From positions 2,914,001 to 2,978,000 of the forward strand of contig JBHGNT010000003.1 in the NCBI GenBank assembly GCA_043228905.1: DNA of 64,000 bases. The letters are read 5' to 3'. Within the stretch, counting starts at the first letter, position 1. Every line of letters begins with the position of its first letter. This DNA is from Azolla caroliniana. Taxonomy: Eukaryota > Polypodiophyta. Shown piece by piece: positions 11,902 through 22,680 of this stretch. Below the pieces are notes generated by a model. It did not search any database. It saw only the letters and a list, made by a program, of their open reading frames with translations, and was not told the origin of the DNA. The position numbers and the translations under genes were made by a program.

Positions 11902-12710
11902 TGAAAGAGTTTCACTCCGATTCGAAATCAGAAATTGAACTTAGACGCAAACAGGAAATAAGAAAGAACACACAATTTACGTGGAAAACCCTGATTTAGG
12001 GAAAAACCACGGAACAGAGCTTTCACTATGAGAAATGACAGAATACAATCATAGAACAATGAAACCTGATTTGGTATGAGCATGTACTGAAACCACGATT
12101 TCAGTCAAGTTCTTCAAACTCTAGCACGCAGGTGACTATTCCTTCCGAAGCTTCCGAAGCTTCTCTGTCTTTTTCTCTTTTGCTTCACACTTCTTTTCTT
12201 CTTACTTAGCTTCTGAGTACGTATACTCTTACACAGCCACTACTATGCAGAAAACCAGTCGTTCTCAGATTCACCACGCACACACTACTCGTTTTTCTCT
12301 CATATATATATCTCACACCCTCACATACGCTATGTAGGTTTTCCCCTTTTCTCACTATTTCACTCTTAGTGAGTTATCCCACATACAGGCGCACTACCAG
12401 GCCTGTCAGCATATATATACTAAGTCGTTTTCTTCTTTGAATGTAGAAGACATATGTATATGTATATGTGTGTCTATTCGACTGAGTACGAATTTGACTC
12501 TCTCACCGAATTCGATCAACTAACCCGATTCGGTTCTTCGCAACTGACTATTCTTTTACTTTCCGAATTTCGACCAAATTCGGTAATTCGGTTTTTCGGC
12601 CGATTTCAGTGATTCGACTCTAATCGGCTTTTCAACTGATTTCGACCAGTCGACACTCAAGTCGACTTTTCGGCCGACTCCCGCGCAAGGAGGGACGCCT
12701 TTACACAACA
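11902..12710 (-). repeat. 5' LTR of copia copy 1
   Basis: 809 bp, nearly identical to 7034-7847. Differences include a shorter (AT)n tract near 12304 and scattered C/T and A/G changes. It ends at the catac target duplication (12711-12715). Confidence 0.93.
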
Positions 12711-12715
12711 CATAC

Positions 12716-12751
12716 TGCTAATCATGTAGGGAATTCCACACATTTGCATTC

Positions 12752-12804
<53 letters not shown>

Positions 12805-12958
12805 TATCATACATAGTATATAGATTTTCTTATCATCTGACAGTAGGATTAAGTCATAGAGATGCATACAAAGAGGGCTAGTACTACTTGATCTAATTCT
12901 ATAACAAAGTAGTCAAACTTAGTGTCCCATAGAAGAACAAGAACAAGAACAAGACGAG
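12716..12958 (+). promoter_or_regulatory. Leader and promoter region of A-type DUF247 pseudogene
   Basis: Matches the region upstream of the gene at 61475, for example the block tttcttatcatctga. A (CT)n microsatellite spans 12753-12801. The position of the TATA box in the homolog reads catacaaag here (about 12866), so the TATA box looks damaged. A purine-rich leader (agaacaagaacaagaacaag) runs up to the ATG. Confidence 0.5.
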
Positions 12959-14227
12959 ATGGGTACGAATATCAGATTCAACACTACAATTCCAAAACAT
13001 GAACCTGCTCATCAGCTCATCTTAACCAAAGATGAATGGAGAGACTATATGAAGGAGACAATCAATGTGCATGTTGATGATGAACCTGTGTTGAAGGAAA
13101 GTTGGATGATTTTGAAGCCTCCCCAAGCATTGTTGGAAGTGAGGCCAGAGTCATATTACCCTAAATTAGTAACCATCGGTCCATTCTATCAAAATCGTGA
13201 GCCTTCCCCCGTTAATTAATTTAAGGCACTTTGTGTGAAGAAATTCATGAAAAGACATTGGATATCAGGTGTGGAAGACCTTATACAATATCTCACCCCT
13301 CCTAAACAGGATGGACTTAGCCGCATCTATAATCTCAACCTCCCCCAATCTGACTTTGAGTGCCTCCAACTTCTGGTCACTGTAGATACCATCTTCATTC
13401 ATGAATTCTTGCTGTTTCTGTCGACATCCCAACCTATGGAAAGTGTCTGCAGCTACTTTGCCATTTTCTACAATTCCAACCTTACACTCGGCGCGCGAAT
13501 AGAGAGGGACTTGCTGTTGATAGGCAACCAAATTCCCATGTCATCTCTAAAGAAGATTTCTTACAATCGAGACTTCTCATTGGATGTTCTGGAGGAAACC
13601 ATGAGGAAATTTATTGCCCGCTGTAATCCATTCTTCTCTAGCGAAGTTGCACGGAGTGGATTTTTAGCGTTTCTCGCATCGAGAAACATAAAATTAATCA
13701 ATACTTGCGACCATCTACTTGATTCCCTCTACTATGCGTGCACTGTCAAAGAAGAAGAATCTTCGAGACAAACTAATCCCAAAGAATCCACAAAAAAATC
13801 TGTTTTCTCATGTTTCTCTTTTCTGAGCAAATTGAGGATGTGCAAAAACACCAAGAAACTAGAAACTCACAAAAAGGATTATGTTAGCCTCCCAACAGCA
13901 TCACAACTCTATAAAGCCGGCATTCGGTTCAAGGCTTGTGAAGGTAACATATCAGTGATGAAGTATGAGTCACAAGAGGAAACTTAAGATCCATCTTCCG
14001 CGCCTTGTCTTGTTTGACAGCACAGGGGATGTGCTGAGGAACCTCATTGCACATGACATAATGTCTAGGAAAGGAGATGAGTTTTCGATGTATGCAAACA
14101 TCATGGACATGCTTATCGACACGCCAAAGGATCTCGCGATCCTGAAAAAGGCCAAAGTCATAGAGAATCATATGGGGAACGACGAGAGGTTTGTCGATAT
14201 GTGGAACAACATGTGCATCAATGTGCC
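12959..14227 (+). pseudogene. DUF247 (UPF0481) pseudogene, subfamily A, 5' part
   Basis: DUF247 proteins are plant-specific, usually with a single C-terminal transmembrane segment; most have no known biochemical function, and two are pollen self-incompatibility determinants in grasses. Typical motifs are seen in order: WMILKPPQALLEV, PKLVTIGPFY, TVDTIFIHEFL, LLLIGNQIPMSSLKKI, HLLDSLYYACT and LPTASQLYKAGIRFKACEG, then LPRLVLFD, LRNLIAHD and WNNMCINVP. An in-frame TAA interrupts at 13217-13219 and a frameshift occurs near 13965-13975. At 14228 a chromovirus has inserted, and the 3' part resumes at 19122. The gene is dead, but most codons are still alignable, so decay is fairly recent. Confidence 0.92.
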
Positions 14228-14701
14228 TGTTAAGAGTCTATTACTAATCAATAGACCAAATCAAGTAAAAAGGAAGAAAATAGATTGGATAGAAGAACCC
14301 GTTCCACCCGACCACCCCCGAGCTATGATCTAGACATAGCCAACCTACCACCGACGTCCCATACCGCCGGATATTAGGATGACTAATACCTTGGAAGATA
14401 TAAACACGATCGTCGAGACGAAAGCCTAGCCCGCACCACCGGTGTCTACGACAGCAGCCTTCCGACGTGATGATCCTTATGAGGGTAGCTAAGCCTCATA
14501 TTTATACCTTTTCCTAGGCCCCTTGAATAGATGTGCCTTTCTAAAAGGCTCTCTATTCATTGGTTGTCTAAATCATGATAGTGCATGCACATATCATTCA
14601 TTCTATCCAATCATTAGTCCCCTTTTTAATAATAGTGAACATACCCTTCACTAATGTAAATATTAGTGACCTACCCTCACCAACGTTATGTGTACATAAC
14701 A
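14228..14701 (-). repeat. 3' LTR of the chromovirus
   Basis: 474 bp, + strand tgttaagagtctattac to atgtgtacataaca. Its last ~33 bases are repeated at 19084-19116 as the surviving end of the other LTR. A polypurine tract (agtaggggagta in element orientation) adjoins at 14702-14716. A palindromic block, tatgtgtacata, lies at the LTR edge. Confidence 0.9.
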
Positions 14702-14708
14702 TACTCCC

Positions 14709-17700
14709 CTACTTCAAAAGATTGCACTCTTGCAATATAAAGTGAGGAAATTGTGCCTTAAGCGAATGCTCGCGTTCCCATGTGGCATCATCAATAGGTT
14801 TATCCATCCATTTGATCTTGAATAGCCGAATCTCTTTAGAACGTAAACGTTTAGTACGAGAATCAAGAATTCGTTCAGGAACATGAGGTTTGTAAGAAAA
14901 ATCCTCTAATGTTACAAGATCTTGGATTGTGATGGTGTTATCACCAGAGCCTAAAAATGGTTTTAGACGACTGACGTGAAAAACAGGATGAATACCAACG
15001 TTACGAGGTAAGGCAAGGTGATAAGCAGATGACCCAACTCGCTTAAGGATTTCAAATGGGCCACAATATCGTGGGGCTAACTTAGCGCACTTGCCCGTAG
15101 ATAATGACGTAGAATCAGTCGGGACACGCAAAAAAACTTTTTGACCAATAGTAAATGCACGAGGACGTCTATCCTGATCAGCATAAAATCGAGCACGATC
15201 TTGAGCTGTCTTGACATTTTCTTTGGCAATATGCAACATTTGGTTCATGTCTTGCAAAAAATTGCGTGTACTGTCTAATGTATCACGATGAATCGTGACA
15301 TCAACTGGGGCACGTGGCTGAAAACCATACATCAACATAAAAGGACTATATCCAGTGGATGTATGTTTAGAGCTATTATAGGCAAATTCTAAGATAGGAA
15401 GGTATTGCTCCCACTTAGAAGGGGTTTTTGCTACATAACCTCGAAGCATGTCCTCAATAATTTGATTAACTCGTTCAGTTTGTCCATCAGACTGAGGATG
15501 ATCTACGGAACTCATGCTCAACGTAGTTTCTAGTTTCTTAAAGACCTGAGTCCAAAAGTCACTAGTAAACTCATCAATATCCATCGGTAATCCATAAAAA
15601 CGAAATAACTCATCAACAAATTGATAAGCCAACTGTTGAGCGGTTACCGTGGTTTTTGTAGGAATAAATCTAGCTAATTTTGTTAGCCTGTCAACGACAA
15701 CCCATATGGCATCATGACCCCTCTGTGTACGAGGTAAACTAACAATAAAATCCATCGAGATACTTTCCCATTTATTGTTGGGAATATCTAAGGGATGTAA
15801 AAGACCAGCAGCTTTAAGTCGTTCCGACTTATTAATCTGACATTGTAAGCATTGAGTTACGTATTTATGCACGTCAGAGCGCATCTTAGGCCAGAAAAAA
15901 GTACACGAGATGAGAACGAGTGTGCGTTGTATTCCAGGATGACCAGCAGATGGTGCATCATGACATTCATGAAAAATTTTCTGTTTAACATTTGGTAAAT
16001 CTGGAACACAGACCTTTCCACTACGGTAGAGCAAACCGTTTGTAATGTGAAAGGTCGCCTTCGAGGGTAGGGTGCTAGTATCGGCATCTAAACCAGATTC
16101 GGCTTTCGTCCAGTATTTTGAGAAATAACTGTCATCAAGGTATTTCCCTCGAAGGTGATCTAAAAGATCAGATTTTATTTCCGTGAAGCTAAGCATGTTA
16201 ACTTCTTTAATGCGACTAAGAGCATCAGCAACGGTGTTCATAGAACCCTTGCGATATCGTATGGAAAAATCAAAATCTTGCATAAGGTCAGCCCAACGGC
16301 CTTTACGACCAACAAGATCGGGCTGGTCACAAAAATACTTTAATGATTGATGGTCTGTTGTAACCACAAATTTATTTCCATAGAGATAGTGCCTCCATGT
16401 TTTAAGTGCGTGTATCACCGCAAACAACTCTTTCTCTTGAACCGAATACCGAGATTGAGCAGCATCAAGCTTCTTACTTTCAAAAGCGATAGGGTGACCA
16501 CCTTGATAAAGAACGACACCAATAGCATAATCACTAGCATCGGTTTCAATTGAGAAAGGCTTAGAAGGGTCTGGTAATAGAAGAGTGGGAGCCTGACACA
16601 CATGCTCCTTGAGTGTCTCAAATGATTTGTCAAGTTGTTCATTCCATAAAATTGGTTTGACAGACTTACGTGGATGACCTTTTAAAAGGTCAGTTAATGG
16701 CGTAGTCAATTTGGAATAGTTACGAATTGATTTTCGTAAAAATCCAACAAACCCTAAGAATGATCTAAGTTCACGAATATTACGAGGAATGGGCCAAAGT
16801 TTAACCTTTTCAATACGAGAAGGTTCAATTTCAACGCCATTTTCTGTAATTAAATGACCTAGGTACACAATAGATTTTTGGAAGAAGTCACATTTTGAAT
16901 GTTTTGCATAGAAAGAGTTGTCACGCAACTTTCGCAAAACAAATCGAACATGTTGAACATGATCTTGCAAGGTACGGCTATATATCAAAATATCATCCAA
17001 GAAGACGACAACAAAATCACCGAGTTGATCTCGGAAAACATCATTCATCGCTTGCTGGAATGTGGCTGGAGCATTAGTCAACCCAAATGGCATGACTAAA
17101 AACTCATAATGGCCATAGCGCGTACGAAAAGCGGTTTTAGGAATATCATCCTCGGCGATGCGAATCTGATGATAACCAGTTCGTAAGTCAATTTTCGTAA
17201 AATATCGAGCCCCGTGCAAACGATCAATCAAATCATCGGCAGGAGGTAATGGATATGCATTCTTAATTGTCATTTTATTCAAACGGCGATAATTGATACA
17301 CCTTCGCCACGAACCTTCCTTCTTCTTGACTAATAGAACTGGCGCACCCCAAGGTGATTTACTATACCTAATGTGGCCCATACTCAAGTATTCCTTAAGT
17401 TGTTTAGCGATCTCATCCTCTTCTAATCGACTAAGTCGGTAAGGTGGAATGCTCACAGGAGCAGCCCCAGGGATGAGTTCAATTTGATGGTCCACATTAC
17501 GTTTAGGTGGTAAAGTAAGCGGTAATTCAGTAGGAAACACATCTTGAAAATCCTCTAAAATAGAGTCGAGTAATCGTTGCTCAAAATGTGGTAATTGTGT
17601 GGCGTCAATATTAAAATAATAAAATTGAACCGCAGGATCAATTACACACGAATAAATTAATGAACTAGAATACTCACTTAAAGATTTAGAAGACACAAGT

Positions 17701-19064
17701 GAATGAGAAGGAAGTTTGGAACATTGAATAAAATGTTTACAATTATTAAGTTCAAATGTGATTGAGTGATTAACCCAATCAATGGACAAAGAAGGGTTTT
17801 TATTAAAAAACCAAGGATATCCTAAAATGACATCTGCGGATTGTAATTTCATAACATGAAAGTCAAGCTTCTCCAAATAAGTATCTATTTGAATTGGCAG
17901 TTGACAAACAATGCCACTGATGTATTGAACGTTTCCATTTGCCATGTGAACTTGATAGATATGATCACTTGCGTTTATGTGGAGCTCCATTTGCTGCACA
18001 AAGTGATCATTAAGAAAATTGTGAGAACTACCGGAATCAAACAAGAAATGTGCTTGTGTTCCATTGATATATCCGACTGCTCGGAGTAAATCATTAGGTC
18101 CAAGTAAATGTGAAGGAAAAGTGCATTCACATAAACTTAAGTGATTGGTATGAACTTCAACAATATCAAAAGACTCACCTGTGTGACTCGTAGATTTGTC
18201 TTGAGGAGGGGTGTTCATTGACTTCCTCTCAAGACGACGACAGGTATCCTTTGTGTGGCCCCGCTTCTTGCAATATGCACAGAAGAGGTTCGGTTTCTTT
18301 GAGTCGCGGTCAAGAGTGTCACTGGATTGCTTACGTTTCCCAATGAACTTGACATTTGGAGTTTTGGCGAACTCAGGTTTATTGTGGTCTTTCTTGGAAG
18401 TCCTATGGTATCGCAGCACAATGTTGACGGCTTCCTCGAAAGTTGTGGGGTCCTTGTCATGGACAATCCAATGATAATCCCCATTGGGAATACCATTCAA
18501 AAAACAAGCGACAAACCATTTCTCACCCGTAAGTCCCGATTTTTGGATCTGGGTCCGAGCGTGATGCACATAATCCTCGAGAGAGGTAAATGGCTTACTA
18601 GACAATGTGAGCAAGTGTTGCGCTTGTTCGGTTTGAGAAGGTGGCTGCAAGAATTGTTTCTTAAAAACATCAACGAAACCTTCCCAAGTTGTGGGTAAGT
18701 TTTTTGCGGTCCTTAGGCCACGCCACCAAGCAGCAGCTCGGCCACCTAACTCACGACCGACATAACCAATTTTTACTGCATCGGGCTTGGGATGAAGCTC
18801 AAAGTGAGACTCCCAACGACCAAGCCAAGTGCTAATGGCCTCCTCGGTTCTTTCTTTCTTATCTCCCTTGAAAGGCGTGACTACGAAGGAAGGTTCACCT
18901 TCTTTCTTGGACTCAATAGTTAATTCTTGGAATTTCTTTTCCAATGCCATATTGGCCTGTCTCATTTCGGCCAATTGATTCAAGGGAGATAAGAAGCGTG
19001 CATCATGGAACAAGTTTTGAACGCAGTTGGAACGATATCTCCAAATGAGACCTCTCAACCCCAA
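14709..19064 (-). CDS. Chromovirus gag-pol polyprotein with chromodomain
   Basis: One uninterrupted frame of 1451 residues. In order: retrotransposon Gag (AAAWWRGLR, about 110), CCHC knuckle (CAYCKKRGHTKDTC, about 262), aspartic protease (FDSGSSHNFL, about 340), reverse transcriptase (INYRRLNKMTIKNAYPLP; active site FLDD about 688), RNase H (ETDASDYAIG; QEKELFAVIHAL; TDHQSLKYF), integrase zinc finger (HECHDAPSAGHPG...CLQC, about 1030) and core, and a C-terminal chromodomain (about 1385-1440, IRLFKIKWMDKPIDDATWE). In the integrase core the usual SDRD motif is missing: GLPMDI runs straight into DEFTSDFW, an apparent in-frame loss of about five residues that removes the second catalytic Asp. The start is the first Met; the true N-terminus may be lost with the 5' deletion. 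Probably not functional for integration. Confidence 0.92.
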   Translation of the reverse strand: MGLRGLIWRYRSNCVQNLFHDARFLSPLNQLAEMRQANMALEKKFQELTIESKKEGEPSFVVTPFKGDKKERTEEAISTWLGRWESHFELHPKPDAVKIGYVGRELGGRAAAWWRGLRTAKNLPTTWEGFVDVFKKQFLQPPSQTEQAQHLLTLSSKPFTSLEDYVHHARTQIQKSGLTGEKWFVACFLNGIPNGDYHWIVHDKDPTTFEEAVNIVLRYHRTSKKDHNKPEFAKTPNVKFIGKRKQSSDTLDRDSKKPNLFCAYCKKRGHTKDTCRRLERKSMNTPPQDKSTSHTGESFDIVEVHTNHLSLCECTFPSHLLGPNDLLRAVGYINGTQAHFLFDSGSSHNFLNDHFVQQMELHINASDHIYQVHMANGNVQYISGIVCQLPIQIDTYLEKLDFHVMKLQSADVILGYPWFFNKNPSLSIDWVNHSITFELNNCKHFIQCSKLPSHSLVSSKSLSEYSSSLIYSCVIDPAVQFYYFNIDATQLPHFEQRLLDSILEDFQDVFPTELPLTLPPKRNVDHQIELIPGAAPVSIPPYRLSRLEEDEIAKQLKEYLSMGHIRYSKSPWGAPVLLVKKKEGSWRRCINYRRLNKMTIKNAYPLPPADDLIDRLHGARYFTKIDLRTGYHQIRIAEDDIPKTAFRTRYGHYEFLVMPFGLTNAPATFQQAMNDVFRDQLGDFVVVFLDDILIYSRTLQDHVQHVRFVLRKLRDNSFYAKHSKCDFFQKSIVYLGHLITENGVEIEPSRIEKVKLWPIPRNIRELRSFLGFVGFLRKSIRNYSKLTTPLTDLLKGHPRKSVKPILWNEQLDKSFETLKEHVCQAPTLLLPDPSKPFSIETDASDYAIGVVLYQGGHPIAFESKKLDAAQSRYSVQEKELFAVIHALKTWRHYLYGNKFVVTTDHQSLKYFCDQPDLVGRKGRWADLMQDFDFSIRYRKGSMNTVADALSRIKEVNMLSFTEIKSDLLDHLRGKYLDDSYFSKYWTKAESGLDADTSTLPSKATFHITNGLLYRSGKVCVPDLPNVKQKIFHECHDAPSAGHPGIQRTLVLISCTFFWPKMRSDVHKYVTQCLQCQINKSERLKAAGLLHPLDIPNNKWESISMDFIVSLPRTQRGHDAIWVVVDRLTKLARFIPTKTTVTAQQLAYQFVDELFRFYGLPMDIDEFTSDFWTQVFKKLETTLSMSSVDHPQSDGQTERVNQIIEDMLRGYVAKTPSKWEQYLPILEFAYNSSKHTSTGYSPFMLMYGFQPRAPVDVTIHRDTLDSTRNFLQDMNQMLHIAKENVKTAQDRARFYADQDRRPRAFTIGQKVFLRVPTDSTSLSTGKCAKLAPRYCGPFEILKRVGSSAYHLALPRNVGIHPVFHVSRLKPFLGSGDNTITIQDLVTLEDFSYKPHVPERILDSRTKRLRSKEIRLFKIKWMDKPIDDATWEREHSLKAQFPHFILQECNLLK

Positions 19065-19083
19065 TCCGCATCTCAGCTTGTGG

Positions 19084-19116
19084 ACCTACCCTCACCAACG
19101 TTATGTGTACATAACA
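19084..19116 (-). repeat. Remnant of the chromovirus 5' LTR
   Basis: gacctaccctcaccaacg and ttatgtgtacataaca match the corresponding end of the LTR at 14668-14701. The rest of this LTR is deleted; the junction is followed at once by gag-proximal sequence. Confidence 0.85.
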
Positions 19117-19121
19117 GTGCC

Positions 19122-19335
19122 CTATAATCACAAATCTCAAAGATGGGAAGAGATGATCCATGATATAGTGGCCCACCATTCCTCCCGTAGCCGCCGCTGG
19201 TATGCAGAGTTTCGTAAAAAGTTCTTTTCTCGGCCATGGTTAACGATATCATTCATTGCAGCGTTTCTACTCCTCTCAGCTTCAATATTGCAGGCAACCT
19301 ATTCGGGCATAGGTTATTACAAACCCAAAAATTAA
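19122..19335 (+). pseudogene. DUF247 pseudogene, subfamily A, 3' part (membrane anchor)
   Basis: Continuation of the gene begun at 12959, past the chromovirus. It encodes the C-terminal tail WEEMIHDIVAHHSS, then FFSRPWLTISFIAAFLLLSA (hydrophobic anchor) and ends GIGYYKPKN followed by TAA at 19333-19335. It is uninterrupted and matches the C-terminus of the intact A-type gene at 30067, so the break is due to the insertion and the two upstream lesions. Confidence 0.92.
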
Positions 19336-20787
19336 CCTTACCTCAAACCATAGGGCAAAAATATAGAAGCTCAACACAATTCAAGTATTTATTGAGCTTT
19401 GTTTATTCAATTGGTATTTCAGTTTGATTAATGTATATAAAATATAATCCAGATTGGCTTATGAAATTGTGGAAGATTATGTGCTTACAATGAATCGTTT
19501 TCATGGTTCATCTTGTTATTCATGTATTAATGGAAATAGATCATGTGGGAGTTAAATCTAAATAATTGTGGCAATGAAGTACTGAAGCACAATTTCTACT
19601 TCTTCTTCTTCTTCTTCTTCTTCCTGATCCCAGGTTCATCAAATTACCTGGCTGTTGGACACGATGGCATAGAAATTGATTATAGAATGTCCAAATCAAC
19701 CTGAATGGCATTATTAGTTGAGTCTCATGAACGTACTTGTTACAATAACAAATCATTTCAGCCAAATCCATTTAGTTTATCTTTCATATCTCCCGTTTCA
19801 ATAACTGATTGATTATCAGAATATCCCTCCACCAAACTGCAATATTTATTGATCGATGATGGATTTGAAGGATTGGTTATTGCAATCAACAAGACAGGAG
19901 GAATGGTCTATTGATCTCAAATTTCCATTTTGTGATCTATGCTATGTAATCGATATTGAGGAGTAGAACCAAAAACTGATTAAATACACTACACTATTGC
20001 TTGGATGGATGCACACAATCCCTTGCATCATAAAGTTGCACAACTTTCTGTTATCGCCAGATGTAATTGAGCGCTTTGTATGAAGGAATTCGTATAAGAC
20101 ATGGCATCTTCATTGCTTTAGCAAAATCTACTTCAGCCTGGCCCACTCATTATTGATAACGCCCTTTAATTTCACGGGTATTGACTTCGTCCACAAATTC
20201 TTGCTTTTCCTGAGCCTGGATTTATTGAGCATCCAAAAGCGAAGCTGGCTACGTCTCAAATCCTTCTTTTTCTCCCCTAATGTGACATAATTATATTTGA
20301 TGGCCTTTAGAGTTTTCCCCAACATTATTTACAGAGTTTTCTCTTCAATTTCACATTGTATGAATTGAGGAGTCAATTCATCCATTTTTACTCAAATTGT
20401 TCCCCTTCCATTGAGAAATTTTAGCCTCCTTGGATTGGTCTTTTATTTTTCAACCAAACTACGAGGGACATTATTTAATTGGGGAAATAGACATCTTAAT
20501 TGTGGGTTACTTTTTAGAACACTTGGATATCAATATATTGATTTGATCATATATTATTATCTTCAAATATCATGTGATTTCAATCAAATAATATTGAAGT
20601 CAAGTAGTCAATATCTTTTTCTAAAAAGGCATAATTTCATAAGTGGAAATAATATAGAGGTCAATCCTCAAGGTGTCATCAATGTTCTATTTTGCAATCG
20701 TCAATGTCATTAATTATAATGATTAAGTGTCATTCAAATTGTTTCATGATTTCGTAAGTGATTATGTAGTTGTTTCATGGATAGGGT
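19336..20787. other. Intergenic, DUF247 3'-flank module
   Basis: No gene seen. The block at about 19430-19625 (gaaattgtggaagattatgt, aatggaaatagatcatg, gaagtactgaagcac, then a TTC microsatellite 19597-19623) recurs downstream of the A-type genes at 31680-31850 and 63030-63210. A block at 20150-20290 (attgacttcgtccacaaatt, cgaagctggctacgtctc) recurs near 34305, 44290 and 49085. These are flanking pieces of the amplified DUF247 unit. Confidence 0.6.
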
Positions 20788-21514
20788 CATAGAATGACAC
20801 ATGCGTCATATTCGTCATATTCTCCATGCGTGATCTTCCCAATATTCGAGAATACAAAATGGCCCTAAGAATATTTAAAAACCATTCGTTTTGTAAAATA
20901 AATATATAAAAAATTTATTTATTTATTTATTTATAAATAAATAAATTTATTTCACTTAAAAAAAGAACAATTATTCATTAATAAATTATAAAAATATGAT
21001 TAGTATAAACTCTCCTTTCTAGTGTCAAATAAAAAAAGAGGAGAGTTTATGAACCTTTATTTTATTTAAATAATTTATTTTTTTATTTTAAAAAAACGAA
21101 TATTTTTATATTTACTATGAAAACATGATTAATGTAAGTCTCAATTTTAATGTCAGGTAAAAATATCCATAAATTTTGGGAAAAGAAAAGGTGAAGAATT
21201 AATGAACCTTTCTTTTCTTTTATTTATTTATTAAAAATAAAACGAAAATTTATTTAATTTAATTTATTTATTTAGTAAAGAATCAAGATCTCCAATGAAA
21301 ATTTATTACTGTCAAGTCTCTCTCAACTCTCTATTTTATTATCCCCTTTTTATTGTCAAGTCCCCCTTTTTTTTTCCTAAGAAACTAAAAGGAGGGAGTT
21401 CATCTCCTTTTTTTCCTTTTTTTTAAAAACGAATACTTGACCACACGAATGTATGCGTATTCGTTTGCATTCGAATGGAAAATCCCACGAATGCGAATAT
21501 GTCATTACCCTATC
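20788..21514. mobile_element. Non-autonomous DNA element (MITE-like), AT-rich
   Basis: The repeat atagggt flanks the segment (20781-20787 and 21515-21521). Related unoccupied sequence (catggatagggtattgag) is present at 27853 and a variant at 60351, supporting an insertion with a 7-bp (possibly decayed 8-bp) target duplication. The ends are imperfectly inverted: catagaatgacacatgcg at the left, and gatagggtaatgacatattc reading inward from the right. The interior is AT-rich with many ATTT repeats and has no coding capacity. Confidence 0.55.
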
Positions 21515-21603
21515 ATAGGGTAATGAGTGGGACACTGCCAACTTAGAGTTCAAAAGGTTGGCTTTACGTAAAGAAGCATAAATACATACCTACATACATA
21601 CAT

Positions 21604-21608
21604 ACATG

Positions 21609-21656
<48 letters not shown>
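21604..21656. repeat. (TA)n microsatellite
   Basis: About 25 TA units preceded by (catac)n-like sequence. Confidence 0.95.
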
Positions 21657-21660
<4 letters not shown>

Positions 21661-22215
21661 ATTACAATGAATCATTCGTATATTTTTATGAGACATAATA
21701 GCATAATATTTATTTCTATCAATTGGTTTGGAGTTGTGGAGCCGGCCCTCTAGAAATGGTATTGAGATTTCGATCATGAGCTACCACCACATTGCATTAC
21801 ATAATGCCAAAGAGAAAAAATACTGAACATGAAAAATAAGACACAGCTCACCCTTTATCAAAATTATAGAAAATTGAAAGTAGCTCAGCATTAACATTGC
21901 ACTACAAGGAATCTATATAACTAACATAGGAATGAACACTAGTAGAAAAATCTATAACATGGCATAAAAACATTATTTGACATTACATTATTAGAAATTG
22001 TTTAAACATAAAATCTATATCCCACAAAACCCCATTATTTGGGAAAATGGAAGTTAAATTGAAGACTTGTGAACAACTAACAACTTCGAGTATACAAAAA
22101 AATGTCTTATGTTGAAACTCATATATATGGACTAGATCTGATTTATCTCAATCATTGGTCATCTATAACTCTAGACTTGGATATTCCTTTTCTTCTATCA
22201 CATGACAAAGGAGCT
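21657..22215. repeat. Copy of the cluster's recurrent upstream module
   Basis: About 500 bases with landmarks gagacataatagcataata, ccggccctctagaaatgg and aaattatagaaaattgaaag. Versions occur at 29385-29860, 48535-49040 and 60655-61060. From about 22050 it continues as a block (aactaacaac, gttgaaactcat) that recurs at 32395-32525, directly upstream of another 60-bp array. No coding capacity is seen. Confidence 0.7.
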
Positions 22216-22680
22216 TATTGAAGAACGTTCTTAGTTGGGTATGGTGGATCCATGAAGACTCCATGGTGGAAAGTTTTCTTTATTGACGTCAAAATACTTT
22301 GATGAATCCATGAAGATTCAAGGGGGGTATTTTTTTATATTGATGCTAACATGTTTTGGTACGATACACAAATCCTCGAGGGCGGAAGTCTTTCTATATT
22401 GATGTCGTGACACATTTTGGTGGGATCCAAGAACAGTCAAGGGTGGAAGTGTTTCTACATCGATGGCGTAACACGTTTTGGTGGGATCCAAGAAGAATCA
22501 AGGGCAAAATCTTTCTATCTCGATGGCGTAAACACGTTTTGGTGGGATCCAAGAAGAGTCAAGGCTAGCGGTCTTTCTATATCGATGTCAAGTCATTTTG
22601 GTGGTGTCGAAGAAGACTCAAGGGTGGAAGTCTTTTTATATTGATGTCAACACATTTTGGTGGCAAAACGTCCACCCTTG
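22216..22680 (+). repeat. ~60-bp tandem array upstream of intact B-type DUF247 gene
   Basis: Same repeat family as 5940-6420, with units such as ttttggtgggatccaagaag, agtcaagggtggaagt, ctttctatatcgatg. It begins with the same acgttcttagttgggtatgg block that follows the LTR at 5932. Reverse-oriented units follow at 22680-22770 to give a fold-back. Confidence 0.85.

Larger units (their letters stand above)
7034..12710 (-). mobile_element. Complete Ty1/copia retrotransposon, copy 1 (minus strand)
   Basis: A full-length element of 5677 bp flanked by a perfect 5-bp target duplication, catac (7029-7033 and 12711-12715). LTRs (7034-7847 and 11902-12710) start and end TG...CA, and a primer-binding site complementary to initiator Met tRNA and a polypurine tract sit at the expected places. 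About a dozen substitutions, mostly transitions, plus small indels separate the two LTRs by eye, indicating a fairly young insertion. It sits between a B-type DUF247 fragment and the leader of an A-type DUF247 pseudogene. The copy at 53897-59578 is the same family in opposite orientation. Confidence 0.97.
14228..19116 (-). mobile_element. Ty3/gypsy chromovirus inserted in a DUF247 gene (minus strand)
   Basis: A 4889-bp insertion bounded by TG...CA and a perfect 5-bp target duplication, gtgcc (14223-14227 and 19117-19121). The DUF247 reading frame resumes exactly after it. The 3' LTR (14228-14701) is complete; of the 5' LTR only about 33 bases (19084-19116) remain, joined directly to the gag region. 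The primer-binding site and most of the 5' LTR, including its promoter, are therefore deleted. Because the target duplication is intact, this deletion happened during or after insertion rather than by end truncation. Confidence 0.93.

Noticed and set aside
22356-22644. Repeat-protein frames (FYIDGVTRFGGIQEESR type)
   Set aside because: Produced by the 60-bp non-coding array; different frames are open in turn, and copies elsewhere are broken.
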